The notes: generated by a model not told the origin, from the letters alone. A stretch of DNA of 64,000 bases from Gymnogyps californianus (GCF_018139145.2 NC_059474.1:39636344-39700343), one strand, 5' to 3'; shown: positions 38,001 through 52,201, counted from the stretch's first letter. Numbers and translations: made by a program.

Positions 38001-38508
38001 TGACAGAGTGAGGTCTGCCACTTGAATGACCAGGATCACTGTGGCTCAGCACACTACAATCGCTTATGAAAATAAGAGTGCAATTTTTTCTCCCTGATCT
38101 GTCATTTCTGACCTGACACAGAATGTGTATTTTAACCTCTTGACTACCTTGAGTGATATTTAGGTTTCAAAGCTTACTTTGGCTGACCCGCTCGGGCAAA
38201 GCGATGGCTGTGCTCTGCTAATCAAGCTTTTGGAAAGCTCACCTGTACCATACTTCAGTGATTCTTAGCACTTGCCTTTCGCTCCAGCGGGCTTCCACGT
38301 TTGGCTTTTTTTTTCTGATAGACTCAGCCTACCAGTTCTCTCAAATCAGCCATTTTACAGATTTCTGTCCTTTATCGGTCGTCCCATCCATCTGTCTTCC
38401 TCTAGTAATTTTCAGACTACGGTACTTTAGTAACATTTTCTAGCATATCATCGCTCCCTGGAGCCTCTTAGGCTACTCCATAAAACTGTCTTACTTATGT
38501 CTCACACC

Positions 38509-38585
38509 AGTGCCTCCAGCTTCGTGCCATGCATCAGTAGCCTCCAGCTCATTGCTCTGCATCACTAGCCTTCTAGCCTATGCTC
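38509..38585. repeat. Degenerate minisatellite, about 28-bp period
   Basis: AGTGCCTCCAGCTTCGTGCC..GCATC, AGTAGCCTCCAGCTCATTGC..GCATC and a partial ACTAGCCTTCTAGCC follow each other, giving about 2.7 units. Confidence 0.7.
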
Positions 38586-41500
38586 ATGGATATTGGCCCA
38601 CATTTTAATTAGGATAAAACTGAAACTAAACAAGAAATGTACCAAGTAAAAATGTAAATTAGGCTCAGCTAGTTGCAGGTGCTATCATTTTATCTTAATG
38701 AGCATTTGGTGTAAAGAGGACTTTACAAAGCATAAACAATTCTGCATCACAAATTCTTGGGTTTTTTATTAAGTTTTTGACAACAGCTTAATTTTGGACC
38801 TGAAGAGAACAGACATCCTGTCATCCAAGACTGCTTTCCCAAGCCAGTAATACACTCTTGTTCTAAATGACAACTCAGTGTCATGCCAGCGTTTTTCAAC
38901 ACCTCCTATCCTGTTCACAATAAAATATGAAACGTACAAGGATGCTTTCTCGGTCTCTGCTGCTGAATGAAATTAGTAAGGTATTATTAGACAGAAGCAT
39001 ACCTAATAGTTTTGTGGTACTGACTAGCAAGGGAAAGGAAAGAATGCTGGAAGGTCATCATAAAATTAAAACATTTACAGGAAAAAAAATTAGATTCGTA
39101 ACCTGGAAAGTCAAGATGCTCTATACATGTTAAGCCATGTCTCACTTCTTTTGGGTACTTAAGTTTCTGTCAATCATTATGTACGTGGCTAATGGTTCTC
39201 AAACTTTAGGTCATTTTGACATCAGTGGTCTCTGCTTCAGCAAAACACCAAATGTACATTCCTTTTATCTACTTTCTAGCAGGTCTATAAGGCAGTATAT
39301 TAGTTATTAGGTAGTTATATAGTCTTTGTCTGTTTTATAGATAAGGGAGGAAATTTATATGGAGCGTGGGTCAAGCACTTGAGTCCTTATGTCAGTCAAA
39401 GGCCTGGTAGTTGTCTTATTCTCATTCTTACAGATATAAAATAGAAGTAATTTCTGTAGTGGCTTCATTAATAATCCTAGAATAAAATCCATAGAAGTGA
39501 GGAGAAACATCTCTAATGTTAAAAAGATAATTTACATTTTTGGGGATGTTTTCAATATTTAAGGTATTTAGCTAACTGAAAGGAGGAACACTCAAAAGCT
39601 AAGAAGAATTAGTATTTTAAGTCAGGTCCTATGCATAAATATAACATCAGTTCCAAATTTAACATAATAATGCTGCAGCTACCTGTCTCATTAGTGTGAA
39701 CAGATTAAAAATCAAATCAACACAAGTCATGAGCTGCTGTCTTAATGGATCTGCAGTCTCCCTATCCCATCCCACAATCTACATGTTGTACCCAAACGAA
39801 CAGACAAATTAATCAACCGCTCACAGGGAAAGAGTCTGGTGAGGCTCTCCCTGCTGCAGTGCAAGGGACCATGAGCCCTGTCTCCAGAACCTGCAGCGCT
39901 ACACGAGTGAGGGCAAGATCAGCTCAGCTACAGCCACTCGAGTAGGATTTTGCAGCGTTGTCAGTCTCTGTGGAGCTAAGCTAACTAACAAGACTGAAAA
40001 ATAGCCACATAATTTTAAGCCAAAGAAGGAGCAAATACTCAAAGATTTCTTTGCTGCGACCGCATCAGGTTTGAAATGAAAGACGTCTGTGGTGCTAACT
40101 TACTTTATGCACAGAGTACTGAAAACAAATTGGTCCTACATGATGAGAGCCCACACAGTTTTCAATGCCTGTTTGGGGGAAGGAGGTCAGGACGAATAGA
40201 GTGATATGTAACAGACACTACTTTTTAAAGCTTGGGTCATTTTTCTGACATTAATTAGGATGAAAAATCTTTTTTATTTCACATCAGCTTCTAGATCATG
40301 TCATTCTGGATGTGGCAATTCAAGTCTGCTTTTTAAAGACATAAGACTCTTCAGAAAAACTGTAGACAGTCCAGGCTTTAAACTTAAAAAAAAGAAAAAT
40401 CAGAGGAAAAATAATGTTCTAAAGGGAGTTAAAATGTCAAACATGCACTTGGTCTTTTCATCACCCTTTTAGATTCAGAAAAGCATTGAAATGAGTGACA
40501 TAAAAATGTAAAAATTGAGAGGGTGGTGTATAGAAGTTCAGCAAGCTAGAGTACTTCATTTTTGTCACCTCAGTCACACCACGTAGGACAGTTAAAAAAG
40601 GTTATACCTCATAAGAGCAGAGAATAGTCTTCTCCAACCAAAGGGTCTACTATAGGCAAGCAAGAGACTTGGATAACTAGGTCTTTTTCTTTTACATTTA
40701 TTCCAAAATTTTCAGTGAGAACTATATGCAGGATTTTCCCACCATCCAGTGAATGATAAGAAGGAAAAATAAGGGTGCTTAGCATTGACTTTCAGATGTT
40801 ACCCCGCTATGTAGACTGGGATTCTAATCAGGATCATGTGGTCAACATACATCCTAAACATGTGCAAACTGAGAGGCAGAAAACATAGCTAGCATAATAC
40901 TTTCTTTACAAGGCCAATGATTTGTGTCAACTTCTCAGTTTTTGCCTTGTTTTGTTCTTCTTTTTCTACCTCTTTGACCTTCTTTGATTCTCTTGCTTTC
41001 TAACTTCTTTCCTGAATTTCCTTGTTTGCTCTCTGCAGTGAATAACATATTCTTGTCACTCAGCACCTAGTCTCACAGCCTCCCATCAACTCTAACCCCC
41101 TCCCCAATCAGCCTATGTGGAGAAAACAGTGTCTCTCTTGCTCTAATGGTGTTCAGTATCATTAGCCAGGCATCATTCATTACTCAAATCCAACCTTATT
41201 TTCTGCTTCAGTGATGGTAGTTCTCAATTAATTTAGCAGATTTTAGACAAAATAGATGATACTTTAATGTGTCTTTTTTTTTTCCTGCCAGGGTAAACTA
41301 GCATCTGTCTGAATAGTAATCATAGAGAAAAATATAATTTTAGAGAAAAAACAAAATATTTGATGTAAGAAAGAAAAGCACACAAGACAAAACAAATGGA
41401 AATTACCACATTCTCTTTTAAAAAATGTCATGGAATTTCACATGGATAGCTTAATTTTTAAAGAAGGAAGGAACGATATATAGCCTTGAAGTCACACATA

Positions 41501-41649
41501 ACAGAGTGTAACATTAATGTGAGTGTGAGACCATCAGATTGAATGTTGTGTTTAGATGAAAGATTCAGCAGATTCAACATCCATTCTCTGAAGCTGGCCA
41601 ATAGAGACACCTAAGGAAAATGTACAAACAATGCACATATCTGAGGATA

Positions 41650-42830
41650 CTTCCCTAGTATGTCCTCCCAGCTTTCATCAATCTGTGCTTCCTGAGCTGG
41701 ATGTGGCGCTCTCATGTTTTTAGAGTCTTAAATGATTTTCTTTCCATGACTTCGCCTCATTGGTTTTTTGAACACATGTATTTTTTTAGCATCTGCAGTG
41801 TCCCGAATTGAAGTTGCAACATTTTGCAATTGGCTGTCACTGCAGCTTATCTGTGCACTGTGTGGAATACTGCCTTATGTTGCGTTTGATTCTGCTGTCT
41901 GATAGTTTCATTTTGTACCCTTCTTTCTCAAATGAAAAGAAACAATTGTTTCTAATCACTCTCTATATATTGCTCATGATTTTATAGACTTCTAGCATAC
42001 CTCCCTTCTGTCATTTATTTTTCAGACTGAAGATCCCTGAAAATTTCTCTACAGTAACCTCTCCATATCTTTCATTCATCTCCGTCACCTCCCACTGTAT
42101 CTTTTCTAGTTCTATTATTTCATTTTTGATGCTGCAAGAACAGCACACTTATTAGTCCAAGATGGGCAGAAATCATGGAGTAATGCACAGTATTATAACC
42201 ACAATAATGTTTTCTGTTCCATTTCTAGTAAATGTTACCTTTTGCTTAGTTAAATATTACCCAGCACCAAATTGATCTTTTCACAAAACAGACAAATGTA
42301 AACACCAAAGATCTTTTCCGAGTGCACAGCCCATCACTGGAAAAAGTTTTTCCCACAGATTTCATTTCTATCTGTGGACACTAAATGTCACCTGCCATTT
42401 TATTGTCTAGTCTCTTGGTATCATGAATACATCAACAACTCCACACAGCCTTTTGTTGCAATTTATTAACGTTGGCACAGTTGGTCACTTCTCTTTTTTC
42501 CCAGATCATTTACAAATATGCCAAACATCATAAGCCCTGACACTGAACCCTGTCAGTCTCCAATGGCAGTTCATCTCCCTGGAAATAATTTGTTTCCTGC
42601 CTTTTGTTACCCTTTAACCAGTTACTCAATAATAACACTTCTCCACTCAGCTTAGCATCTTTAAGACCTTTTGGTGAGTGACCTTGTGAAATGCCTTTTG
42701 GAAATTCAGGTAGACAATATCAAGTGGTTCTGCTCTATTCAAGTGCCAGGCACAACTTTCCTTAACAAAAGCACTTCTAACTCTTCATTAATACATGATA
42801 CTGTGTATTAAATTTGAATATGCAATATAC
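41650..42830 (-). mobile_element. Decayed CR1 ORF2 fragment with RT domain, minus strand
   Basis: About 1.2 kb of a CR1-type LINE lies reversed. Translating the minus strand from about 42715 gives DIVYLNFQKAFHKV, the RT motif usually written DxVYLDFxKAFDxV, followed by a segment aligning with the SNWL(K)xRKQ block and, near 42530, FVNDL, the RT block before the catalytic FADD. The catalytic FADD itself cannot be read; the region is mutated. Further on (42110-41960) come segments matching the CR1 ...LEKIQ... and GGMLEVYKIM... blocks, and at about 41770 the FKKxL segment near the ORF end. Stops and indels are frequent. The similarity is to the older sauropsid CR1 lineage, not the young octamer-tailed copies. 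Edges are approximate. Confidence 0.85.
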
Positions 42831-45800
42831 AGGGTGAGAACGGATACTCTGGACTACCTACCTGGTGGTTGGTGGTGAGCTTGGGCATAGAATAGGGCAA
42901 ACATTGGTATGGCTATAACTGTGTGTTCTTTGCAGTATTTTCTTTCTCAGACTAACAGCTGAATTGTAAAGGCCTTCCAGATGTAGTGTATATATATGGA
43001 CACACAATGTAGGAATTCGTAACTGAGTCTCTGGTGAAATAAAGGCAGCAAGGAATGAAAGTTGAAATATTCCCACCTGGCCACCTCGAACCTCTCTGTG
43101 CAGAGAAATACAAGACACTTATAATGGCATTTGGGATCAAGCATAAAATACAGCTTAAGTAGAGAAATATATAATACACAATCAATTTTGATTTAAAAAA
43201 TAAAAAGGTGTGCATGCACATATTTTAATTTTAATTTTAACTTTGGACCCCAAAAGTAAGCATATGTTCAAATATTTTGCTTGAGTGAGCCTTAAATTTA
43301 AAAAAAAACAAAACAAAATGAAACACTTTATGTATCGTTTAGCAGAAAGGTAAAGAGTACAGATTGTACAGAGGGTGATATAAGAATGAGGAGATGATAA
43401 AACAAATTTTTAATATATAAACTTAATTCTGTACTTTGTGTGTATATATTACAGTGGAACCTTTACTTAATGCAAATATAATGTATACATACACACATAC
43501 AGAAGAAAATATAAAATCATTCAGAAGTTCTTCAGTTTTTTATTTGGGAAAATGCTTTCTGTTTTCAATTATATTAGTTACTTTGGGATCAGCATAATAA
43601 CATGCATAGGTATTACAAATAAGAAAATGTCAACAGAAAAATGTAAAATACAATTGCTTTGTATGAAAAGAATCAACAATACAGAAATAAAATATAAAGA
43701 CACATCAAGATACAGCCTAAAATAGTCTAATTACTAAAACCATGAGTTACTCTGGGGCAAATGTACTAATATAAATATATACAATGTACTAGCCATTGTC
43801 AGACAAGTTGAACTTCATCTGTTCTATCATCAGCCTCATTAGATAAAATCCAAATATAGCAGACAGCCTTACGGTAAACCACGGTCCAAACATCATTAAG
43901 GTAAATCCTCTTAGGAAAAAAAAAAAACCCAACAAAATTTACCTGATGTAAAGGCTGTCCGTCAAGACAGCTCTGTCACCAGTACCTTCAGAGACCTCAT
44001 CCAGGCTCTTTTAACAAAAAACCTCAGGTGATTTCACCTGTTTTTATAAAACATAAATGGAGAATGAGTCTGAGGTGGTTTCTAAGGAAACCAAGATAGT
44101 AATCATAGAAGTCTTTATAAATCAAAATCTGTACCTGGAAGGAAAACTAGGGTTTGGAGCATACACCGGGTGAAATGGTGAGTATATGTATTCCTTCACA
44201 TCATACTGATAGTTAAAGGTTCGTTTCTATCTGTTAGCGGGGACTAAAGCTGGGAGAGAGACACATAACATGAAATACTTTGTTTGGGATGCAAAATACT
44301 TTCTGCGGACACTTCATTCTCTTCTCAGGTTCTGCTTATTCTCTCTCATACAGTAAACTAACTTTAAACGCATCTCTTCAGAGACCTCCCAACCACTTTC
44401 TCTGTCACCAGACCCACAAGATGTGAGCTGCTGCAGACACATCTGGGTTTACAGTAAAGCTCAGAAAAAAGAAGCAAGGAACCAAGTTTCAGAATGAAAA
44501 TAGGTGAAGCCAAGTATCAGTTTCATACTGGTGGAGCAGAAGTTCTCTAGGGACAGAAAGATCATTTGTCCAAGTCTAATGTCTGATAGCTTACAAAGGA
44601 GGTTCAAAAATGCAGAAGACCATTTGTTTCCACTTCATTAAGATTGTGCTTACAAGGAAATTAGCTATATAAAGCTAGCAATGATCAACAATATGAAAAG
44701 CTGTGCACAGCCCAAGAAAATTCAGCATTGACAGCACCTATGTAAAGAACAAATATCCTAACAGCATTGTCTTTGTATATTGTGCTCAGAGTCAGACTGA
44801 AAATAAGCCAGGAAGTGGGAAAAAAAGTTGGTATGAGTAAGCTCCTAATTATGTGGGTTTTTTCCCCAGTCCTTATATGTTGTTCAGTTTATGGCTTTAG
44901 CTATGTTAGATCTTCTTGCTTTCTGACAAGACACAAGAATATTTCTTTAATGATACGTAAGTAAACTGAATTGGTAGTATTTACATATTTAACCATTAAA
45001 CTAAGATAAACTTTTTAATAAGGATACAGTGTTTATCACAAAACTTGAGAGCCCTAATCTGGAAAACATGCCTCTTACCATGTCCTTTGTAAATCTTTTC
45101 AACCATTATAATTTAAATGTTCTAAAATTTAATCTAAATGCCTGCTTTCAATTGTGAAACCTATGTTCACCCAATTTAATTGGCTGGAGAAATATGAATA
45201 TTTAGTGCTCAGTTCTTATAGCTCAATCAACAGAAATTACAGGTTTGTGTAATCCTGTTGTACATTAAGCATCTCGCGACACAACAGCACATTTATGAGT
45301 CCACTGCTTCCTTCCTGTCTTAGGAATCACACAGCCATTTGCCTCTTCTTCCTGCACCTATTGTGCACTCAGTAAAAATTCATATTAATTGCTCTTAAAT
45401 AAAAAATTCAGGGTGTACATGAGTTTGCTTAACCACTTTACAGATATAGTTTATATTTCTTTCCACAGAACAATGAAACACATGTCTCTGAGCTTCTCAT
45501 AAGAAATCTTTTGCATGTTCCAGTTTTTCACAACTTATTACTTCTGTCTTGTAGCAAGACCATCCACTTTTTGATAGCAAAAGTGAATATTTTATATTGA
45601 ATTTACCTATAAAGTAGCATATATATGATTTTAAAAAGCATTGATTGCATAAGGAGTCATCTGTCTCAGGAGAGGGTGATAGGGTCAGAGCAAGCTGGTC
45701 ATTTGTGTTAGTTTCCATATTACGTAAGGAACAAATGATCTTGGAAATAGTTAAACTTCTTGTGGAAGACCTGTGAAATGTAGAAATTTCTTACCTCTGA

Positions 45801-48800
45801 CTCTTTAGGCAATCCTAAAGCAATTGTAGTTTATACTGTTGCAGAGATGTAGCTGAAATAAATTCTCTGCAACAGAACCGAAATTAACCGTAATACTGTT
45901 CTTTCTTCTCACCAAGTATTGTTCACAGAGCCTGTCAGCAGAAGAAGATGCTTTTCTGTTAAGAGTAACTGAAACTAAATGACAGCTTAATTGTTCCTTT
46001 AATGTTGCTATTAAACACTATAACCAAGCTGCCATAGCATCCATTTTTTCTCACCAAATCAGGTTCACAATTTTGCAAAGAGAAAACGATAAAAGGTAAA
46101 TACGTAGCTTAAGTTTTGTCTCGATTTGAAGGTTGAATGTCTCAGTGAAAACCTTTCAATTGACTTGAATGTGCATGAGATCAAGTCCTACCTACTCATA
46201 TTTGATTAGCAAGAAGGAATTACCTTGCCCCACCAAAAACTGTATTAAACCCATCCAAAAATAATTCTGTGGATTTTTCATTACATATATGAATTTTAAA
46301 AAATTATATTTCCATCCCTTTTTATTACTATATTAATTCATTTAGATTTAAAATAATAAAGAAGCCCTTTCAGAGGATCTAGATGATCTATTATAACATT
46401 CATAATATAAAAATTCAGAAGCACATTAAAGCAATAATTCCAAAAAGAATTCAACATGTATATTTCAACTCCCTTCTCTTTTACCTCTGAATGTCCTCTC
46501 GTCCTTCTTTCTTTGTACTCTCTGCTTCGTGCGGCATTATCCTTTATCTAAGTATTTTCAGCCTTTCCAGAATCCAAACATAAAATTATTTTAAAGTGAC
46601 CTTCATAATTTTATGCTGATAAAGCTCATTGTTATAAATCATACTAATTTTTTTTTCTTTTTGGGAGGATGGAAGACAAGGAAAATGAATAATATTTGGA
46701 GAATTCATTTTTTATCCGACCCCACCTGCTTTTAAATCTGGCTAAAGTAAAAGGATGAAGAGAGTTTCCAAGTGAGAAATAAGCGGGATCTCAGAATATT
46801 GACACTTTCAAAATCGCTCCAGTTCTGTCAGTTTGAAAGATGTTTAAGACACATTGAAAGGAAGCAAGACAGTCAAAGAAGGAGCACTTTGACAAACAAA
46901 TAATTTTGTATTAGTTATTATGTAAGCATTCAGAACAGTGAGAACAGAAAGAGCAGGTTAATGTGCCAAACAGAAGCATTTAATACAGTAGTTAATGCAA
47001 TATATATCCCTCCCTTTCTTTCATTCACCTTTTTTAAAGCAAGTAATTCCTTTGTGAAACAGAGGAAGAGAAGTAATTCCAAAATCCTATTTAAAAAACC
47101 ATAGAATATTATGTATTTTGTGTGCTTTAAATGGTAACATGATCTTGCAGACTGTACATTGTATGATCTTTTCATCCACTCATCCAGCAGTCATTTTGCA
47201 TTTCATCTCTTCTGAGAAGGAGATAGGAAAATAGTTATCACTTTTTTTTTGAGAAAAGCTAAAGAACTCTAGGTGAATTGCACATTTATACTATATAATT
47301 ATCAATCCCATCATTTTCTGAAGATTGACTCTTCTGCAGCCCTCCTGTTCTTTTCTCATTCCAGAAATGCAGACACATTGTGTCATGATTACTATCATAT
47401 TCAAAGTATTTCAGTAAATCTTATTATTATAGTCCTTGTCTCCAAATATCAGGAAATGGAAACCGAGGGTAAAAATAAGTATCATTCTCTATTGTCAGTA
47501 TTCAGAAACAAAGCAAACAAGAGCTCCTTCAAACATATTTTATTTCTAACAACCACATTAAAAAAAAAAATAAAACCAATACCCTCTCTTCCTACAGATA
47601 ATAGTCAGAGTTTCATCATAAAACATCCCTGTAAAAACTATTTAATTTTCCACTACAGGGAGGGAGGATTTGATCTCTTATTAAACATTTTATGGAAAAG
47701 TCTAAAAGTGCTTTCAATTATTTATCTGAATTGAAATCTAGGCCTTGGAAACTGCTGGCATTACACACACACACATAATATTATCAGCCCACTGAGTGCT
47801 ATTAGGTCATAAAATGCTGCTGTAGCAACATCTCTGTTACAGCTGCTGGTGCTCATGCAACTTTTACTACAGTTATAAAGCCATTTATTACATTTTCTTT
47901 ATGATGCTAATGCATTGCGGTCTGTTATTTTATTGTTCCCACTGTGATAAAGACTGAAATGTATGATATTGTGCAAAAAAATACAAACCTAATAACATAC
48001 CCTGCTGCATTAAAAATCTCTTAGATAAGCTTAAGAGGCTCATAAAAATATTAACAGGGGATACCAAAAGGGAAATATTTGGTGGGACATTTTCTTTCAT
48101 TTATTTTATTGTTCCCCACAGAAAGTTTTTTAATTGTGCTTTGTCAAAATATACAAAGGATAATATGAATGTGACTTCTTTTCTTAATTATAATGTCATC
48201 ATTGTGGAAGAATATAATTTGCAGTATGCTATGAGGAAAGATGACTAAATAATATCTAAATAATCATTGAAAAGGAGAAAAGTCATTAAAAATAATCATT
48301 CTCTTATACCCAGAGGTACATAGCAGTAGATAATTACAATTTGTTCAAATTGTCTAAATTTACCTTCCCCTTTAACATAATTTTGTTTTAAGAAAATGCG
48401 GTTTCTTTTGAGGGACAATCAATTCACTTAACTACTACCTGGTGCTAAGGCTCATTTAGAGACTCACCCACCAACAGTACTATAATTCAAATAAAAATTC
48501 ATTAATGTTTAACTAAGGTGAAACCTCCAGGTTATGAGTTGGATACTCTTCTGGATATGGATTATGGCTAGTTTTCTCTTCAACAATAAGTGTGGAAGAG
48601 GAAGAATGACCTGAATATTTTGGTAGTTATAAGACTGCATAAGGAAGACAGTACCTTTTAAGAGGGCTCTGACAGTAAAGATTCCTGTATTTACAAAGTC
48701 TAATTCCTTTTTCCTTAAAGACACTGAAACAACACTGTTTCCCAGAAATAACAGTTTCTTCTTAAAGTATACATGCAAAAAAAACCCAAAAGAAGATTGT

Positions 48801-50987
48801 GACATGGAATTTAAAAACTACCTTTCCGACAACATCTCACAGAATATAAACATCCAAATAATATTTGTAGTTTTGAAATAAACATTATTCTCACAATGTT
48901 AGGAAAATAGGATGGGCTTTTTTTTTTTCTGTTGCATTTTCTAATCTGTTTATAAACTTTTGATTTTAAACTACTCTGTATCCAACCAGTACGTTGGTAC
49001 TACTTAGTATTTTCAGAAGCTGTGCAGTCCTCTGTCAAACATTTGTGGGAGTTCACAAAGGAGAGGTCAGAAATTATCATAAAGCTGATGGAGACAGTAG
49101 AGACCGAGCCATCTCATAACACTTTTTGAGAGAACAAACTCCTGAAAAGCACTGAGTCCCATCCCAACAGAGGTTCACTAGCTGGTTCACTGGCTCCACC
49201 AGCTCAGCTCCACCAGGGCAAATAACAACTAGGTGACTTTTCCAGCTTCTCAGGACATTTTAGAAAATATTGTGGTAGAACTGGCCAAAGACTGACGGTT
49301 TCATTGTTACAAAGACTTTTGAAACTGAGTTTTTATGGCCTCATAGAATAAAGTCCAAACTGTCAGGTAGGTTTCAGGTATTGCTGAAAAAATACGTTTG
49401 CTGACTGAAAAATCTCTCATTTTAAATATTGTAGAACTCCCTCTCTCTTACTGCTGTTTACTGTCAGCCTCCCTTTCCCCTTTTTCATTCCCCACTTCTC
49501 ACACACGAATGCTTTCTCTGACTGGCCTTATGTGACCAAAGAGCTCTGCATCTCAGAAATCTTCCCAGACTATCACTACAATCAGTATGCTCATAAAATC
49601 CTTTTGCTCTGAAAAAAAGACATTGGTCTTGGTCATTTTGAAGTAGGATAGAATGGGCTATAAGGTAATACTCCAATAAAACCTGCAATACGGAATTCAA
49701 ATTTACGACGATTAAATCAAAGTGTCTGAATAACAGCTCCCCAGATCCCTTCAGAACAGAGAGCACACTATAAAAATACTTAGTGTATAAATAGGTACAT
49801 TTTATCAGAAATATTTGAAGTATAAACTGAAACAATCTTAAGAAACTTAAAGAACAGAAGCTTTTCCTTCCTACTCAGTCTTCTTTAGAGAATATAAGTT
49901 ATTCTGTAAAGTTATCTGTGGGTTTGATTATCTTGCCAAGTTTGCCAAAGATCTTGCCATTAGCAAGGTCCCTAACCAGCCTTGAGTCTTAAATAAAAAT
50001 ATCTCTCCCCAATGAAATATACAAGGCACAGAGAGAGATAAAGTTTGAGCCCAGTTTTCACTTTCATTTAGAGCAGTAGCTTTGCTTCACGGAAGCTGCA
50101 GGCTACACCCCTCCATAGTTGATAGTACTCGGTCTTCTCACATCTCTTCTGGTGTGTCTGTAACACACAGGGGCTTTTATTTTTCACGAAGAAAAAAAAT
50201 CAAAGAACCGCTCATCTTACAACAGCACAGTGAAATGTAGATCATGCAGCCAATGTTTTCACAGGGCAGTGTAACATCAGAGCGCAGCTACTGGCTTAGA
50301 CACAATTTTGGTGTCTGGCTCATAACAATGGACTAAGATAATCCATGTTCTGAGCTGGAAGTGCCAATTGCCTGGATTAATTTTATATTCCTGAAATTTT
50401 GCATATGACACTAGAGTCAAGTTGTATTGCCTCAGCCCATGTGCAAACAAACATCTTACAGACAAAAAATTTTCATTAGTGTACATGCCTAGCTAAAAGC
50501 CCTCAGTCCTTTGTTAATTGGTTACTTATTCTCCTCACTCCGTTTGCTTAAACTGTACAGCAGTAGCCAAACAATAAAGGTTTTAAAATCTAGCCCTGAA
50601 AATACCTGATTTTGCACTCCTGTTCTTGGCTGCATCAGCTGACACAGAAAAAGTAATGGCGTTCCACATAGCTTCGGGATAAAAACCACATTTATTGACC
50701 AACACACCCTTCTTCTGTTTCTATGAATACCTATCTGAAAGTCATCTTTTTCAACAGATGCACCCAAAGATGCCCTACATTATTACAACTTCATTATTTT
50801 ACAATGAATCCTATCATTCAAAGTGCCAGACACAGACTATGATGCCTCACACAATAAAATAAGGCAAGAGGAAAGCTTTTAGAACTTGTGAAAAAAATTA
50901 AGTGGTGGTGCAAAAGCAAACACATTAAAGATTAAATATTAATTGGTGTCGCTTTGAAGATGCACAACATGAAATAAAGGTCTCTCT
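42831..50987. other. AT-rich stretch, no gene seen
   Basis: No LTR or CR1 ends found. A 153-codon frame on + at 47273-47734 is low in complexity and has no recognised domain. An AC run lies at 47762-47776. 47780-48240 has the base texture of conserved non-coding DNA, which is an impression only. A weak L2 match is listed separately at 49330. Confidence 0.5.
49330..49500 (+). mobile_element. Possible L2 LINE remnant
   Basis: AGAATAAAGTCCAAACT (49346-49362) equals a stretch in the 3' part of mammalian-type L2, where it encodes the (R)IKSKL segment. The following CTTTCCCCTTTTTCATTCCCC loosely continues in the expected order. Only one strong word supports the call, so chance is possible. Confidence 0.35.
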
Positions 50988-50992
50988 AGCAG

Positions 50993-51385
50993 TGTGGTGG
51001 GTTGACCCTGTCTGGATGCCAGGTGCCCACCAAAGCCGCTCTATCACTCCCCTCCTAGGCTGGACAGGGGAGAGAAAATATAACAACAGGCTCATGGGTC
51101 AAGATAAGGACAGGCAGAGATCATTCACCAATTACTGTCATGGGCAAAACAGACTTGACTTAGGAAAATTAGTTTAATTTATTACCTTTTCCCTTTCTTA
51201 AATATCTTATCCCAGAGGTGCTACCACCGTCGCTGATGGGCTCCGCCTTGGCCACCGGTGGGTCCGTCTTGGAGCCGGCTGGCATTGGCTCTATCAGACA
51301 TAAGGGAAACTTCTAGCAGCTTCTCACAGAAGCCACTGCTATAGCCCCTCCCACTAGCAAAACCTTGCCACACAAACCCAATACA
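50993..51385 (-). mobile_element. Solo LTR with perfect 5-bp duplication, minus strand
   Basis: A 393-bp LTR lies reversed between exact AGCAG duplications (50988-50992 and 51386-51390). On its own strand it runs from TGTATTGGGTTTGTGTGGC to CAACCCACCACA. Complement of 51178-51183 is AATAAA (polyadenylation signal), and the complement of about 51196-51208 (GATATTTAAGAAA) is a TATA-like box. The segment 51228-51290 is the most CpG-rich in the window and contains the palindrome CCACCGGTGG (51252-51261). The family differs from the other LTRs here. No viral genes adjoin it. Confidence 0.92.
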
Positions 51386-51390
51386 AGCAG

Positions 51391-52201
51391 GGAATCTGGT
51401 ACACACATATTTCAAATTATTATTGTTTAAGAAAAATTATAATAACAATTACAATTAAGTTAATAACATAGCTCTGTGTTTTACAACTGTACTCTTAGCT
51501 CTTAAAGTAAGAGACATTTAGTTCTTTGTGATTATATTCCTTAGAAGAATGCATTTTGAGATCCACTATTAGACTGTGGTTTTAGGTTAACATTACAACA
51601 AAACTGCCAAGGGATCTTGGACCTAGAAGCAAGAATCCTACACATCTAAGACATCATTCTCAATATAATGAAGTAGAATAAAATGAAAATGGCAAGGTAA
51701 TTCATAAAGATGTTGCTTTGAATATGTAGTCTGGCAGGTTTTATCATGCTACCAAAGTGGGATTAGCTCATCATCAAGTAACTATAGAAACATTAAAAGA
51801 CTGTGTGTTGCTGCTGGCAACGTTACTAAAGCAATATTTTGCAAATGCAGGTGGTCATTCTTGGGAACCAAAACAGTAAGAGGAAAGAGCAAAAGAAATT
51901 ATCACAACCTAATAAAGAAAATATTCCTCTGCTAAGCAAAATAGCAGAAGGACATTTTCTGTGCTGTGAAGTACTTAGGCTTTTAAACTGTTAGTATATT
52001 ACCTGAAAGGATGACTGTTAAAAAGTAGTAAATTCGCAAGACTCAGCCTAGGGTGTAGTCCTGACTGTAAAGGAGTATTAGAGAATGTTGTGAGAAATAA
52101 ATAAATCAGTCATCAAAAAGACATCAGGGGGAAGATCCAGTGGCTGAAATAAAAGATAAAGAATAAAGGAGAAAGTGACAGGTCAGTAATAATATATCTG
52201 A
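51391..52201. other. Unassigned stretch, no gene seen
   Basis: AT-rich spacer between the LTR and the decayed coding remnant. Nothing recognised. Confidence 0.55.

Larger units (their letters stand above)
28188..41649. other. Long stretch without recognisable mobile elements or genes
   Basis: About 13.5 kb where I see no CR1 ends, LTR ends or coding domains. It contains small tandem repeats (29306-29354, 32413-32510, 35032-35064, 38509-38585) and a GC-richer patch at about 32100-32310 without a clear promoter. Short frames (up to 136 codons at 31463-31873 on -) are AT-rich and lack known motifs. Old, highly diverged repeats could be missed by eye. Confidence 0.5.

Noticed and set aside
47273..47734. 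153-codon plus-strand frame as a gene
   Set aside because: Low-complexity AT-rich translation with no recognisable domain.
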